Shown piece by piece: positions 63,108-64,000 of a DNA stretch of 64,000 nucleotides. Below the pieces are notes generated by a model, which saw only the letters and a program-made list of their open reading frames with translations, had not been told where the DNA came from and did no database searches. The stretch is from NCBI GenBank assembly GCA_030427925.1, contig JAUICJ010000015.1, positions 1 through 64,000 of the forward strand. The letters run 5' to 3'. Numbering within the stretch: position 1 is the first letter of the stretch; every line of letters starts with the position of its first letter. Both the position numbers and the translations under genes were made by a program. This DNA is from Bacteroidia bacterium (GTDB taxonomy: Bacteria; Bacteroidota; Bacteroidia; Flavobacteriales_D; Sanyastnellaceae).

Positions 63108-63138
63108 AAGCGGCCTTCCCCGGAGGGAAAGCCGCTTG
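63106..63138. terminator. Bidirectional terminator between hydrolase and BspA-type genes
   Basis: AAAAGCGGC pairs with GCCGCTT around an inner CTTCCC/GGGAAA stretch. It lies between two convergent genes, 35 bases apart, and could end both. Confidence 0.7.
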
Positions 63139-63141
63139 AAT

Positions 63142-64000
63142 TCACAGCGTGGTGAACGAAACTTCTGGTCCGTATTGCGTGCCAATGGCATTCGTTGCGA
63201 AGGCGCGCACGAAGTAGGTGGTCCCTCCCGTGAGCCCCGAAGCCGAAGCGCTGAAGGTGCCCATTCCCGTTGACGTCGAAACCACGGTGTCGGCAGTGGT
63301 GGGCGTACCCGCGGTGTTCAGGACGAAGCCCTGCGAAGTGATGGACTGGCCGCCGTGCGAGCCCACAATCCCGTGGAGGTCGGCCGCATCCGCAGCGAGG
63401 TTGTCCGCGGCAAGGGTGTTGACGATGGGAGCGGAGCCCGCGTTGGCTGCGGTGCTTTTTCCCGCGGTGGTCAGGGCGGTGGATTGGGCGAGGTTTCCGT
63501 AGCGGTCTACGGTTTGGCCTGCGTCCAACGTCGTGCCGCCAAACGGGGTCACGAAGCGGACGTCCACCACTTCCTCCACGCTCCCCGCGTCGCTCAGGTT
63601 CGTGATGTTGCTGACCAAGGTCGCCCGTGCATCCACCACCACCGGAATGTTCGAATGCTTCGAACTCGAATTCAACTGGAAATCGCCGGTCAGCCGCTCC
63701 GCCCAATTCAGCAACAGCGCATCGTAATGGTGCACGCTCAGCTGCACGTTGGTCATGAAATTGCGGCTGTATGCGGCGGGGTTGATGGGCCAAGCCGACA
63801 AGTCCTGGTCGAACGACTGCGCACCATGCAAGAAATCCGTGAATTGGGTCACGTTGCTCACGTCCCACGCACCCAAGGGTTGGTTGAACGCGATGTCGTT
63901 CTTGAACAGGCTCGACATGTTGGTCACGTTCGATACATTCCAGCTGTTGAGCGGTTGATTGAACGAGGGGGCGTTGAAAAACGTGCCTTGCAGGTCCGTC
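63142..64000 (-). CDS. BspA-type (DUF285) surface protein with fibronectin-like C terminus, N-terminal part outside the window
   Basis: The visible 286 codons begin with DUF285 repeats of the form FNQPL-x-WDVSNVTNM (two or three copies), then an unclassified beta segment, and end with a Bacteroidota FN3-like domain (SITSQGFVLNT, then TYFVRAFATNAIGTQYG). The frame runs off the right edge, so the signal peptide and most repeats are not seen. No T9SS tail follows the FN3-like domain; the stop comes directly after VSFTTL. BspA-type proteins act in adhesion. The missing part may hold other domains. Confidence 0.88.
   Translation of the reverse strand, partial: TDLQGTFFNAPSFNQPLNSWNVSNVTNMSSLFKNDIAFNQPLGAWDVSNVTQFTDFLHGAQSFDQDLSAWPINPAAYSRNFMTNVQLSVHHYDALLLNWAERLTGDFQLNSSSKHSNIPVVVDARATLVSNITNLSDAGSVEEVVDVRFVTPFGGTTLDAGQTVDRYGNLAQSTALTTAGKSTAANAGSAPIVNTLAADNLAADAADLHGIVGSHGGQSITSQGFVLNTAGTPTTADTVVSTSTGMGTFSASASGLTGGTTYFVRAFATNAIGTQYGPEVSFTTL

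Overview
The window looks like a chromosomal segment of a GC-rich, compact Bacteroidota genome, most likely from the Flavobacteriales or a close relative. The evidence is a gliding-motility-type (T9SS type B) C-terminal domain on a 1178-residue surface protein, T9SS type A-like tails on two other exported proteins, a choice-of-anchor L protein, a CarboxypepD_reg/TonB-dependent receptor, a metH split into two ORFs, a fused E1 alpha/beta dehydrogenase, DUF6435 and DUF1573 proteins, and promoters of the Bacteroidota form TAnnTTTG (here often TAnnTTCG) without Shine-Dalgarno sequences. No CRISPR array, prophage or insertion sequence was seen. No gene-free stretch exceeds 300 bases.

Layout. 1-100: the 3' end of a 5S rRNA and its terminator. 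190-1497: der. 1459-6192: an inorganic-carbon block with a SulP transporter, a small acidic membrane protein, a beta-carbonic anhydrase, a LysR regulator and an SbtA-like bicarbonate permease. 6189-11993: Sua5, metF and the two halves of cobalamin-dependent methionine synthase, headed by a SAM-I (S-box) riboswitch. 12060-15824: metK, an NrtR-like NUDIX regulator and dnaB. 15855-20992: an exported protein of unknown function, a SiaB-like protein, two small unknowns, a WYL regulator, a muramidase-like protein and a DUF554 membrane protein. 21029-25620: tgt, lptG/lptF-type permease, YciI lipoprotein, ispE and era. 25761: initiator tRNA-Met, followed by an AlkB-like dioxygenase, a secreted vanadium haloperoxidase-like enzyme, a small membrane protein, a broken pirin gene, a lipoprotein and xseAB. 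31811-43568: envelope and export genes, including a CXXCH protein, a beta-barrel, two OB/NTF2-fold small proteins, the T9SS surface giant, an Nramp-related carrier, a GH13 lipoprotein, a DUF5715 protein and a secreted lipase. 43645-50305: lpdA, adk, obgE, psuG, fused E1 dehydrogenase and an S4 RNA-binding protein. 50380-57894: a TonB receptor, a 1300-residue secreted protein with two tandem hydrolase-like domains, and a DUF1573 protein. 57998-63107: valS, DUF6435, an atypical SDR, an FMN-binding split-barrel protein and an alpha/beta hydrolase. 63142-64000: a BspA-type surface protein running off the end.

The most striking points are these. (1) The clustered bicarbonate-handling genes resemble the transporter, carbonic anhydrase and LysR parts list of a cyanobacterial carbon-concentrating system, but no RuBisCO gene is in view. 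(2) A complete S-box aptamer precedes metH, with an in-frame AUG inside its P1 helix. (3) A -7 promoter box repeatedly sits 4 bases before the start codon, implying leaderless mRNAs; in three cases the upstream gene's TAA stop codon is itself the first three bases of that box. (4) The tandem hydrolase-like protein has lost the nucleophile serine in both copies, and it shares a dockerin-like C-terminal motif with the haloperoxidase.
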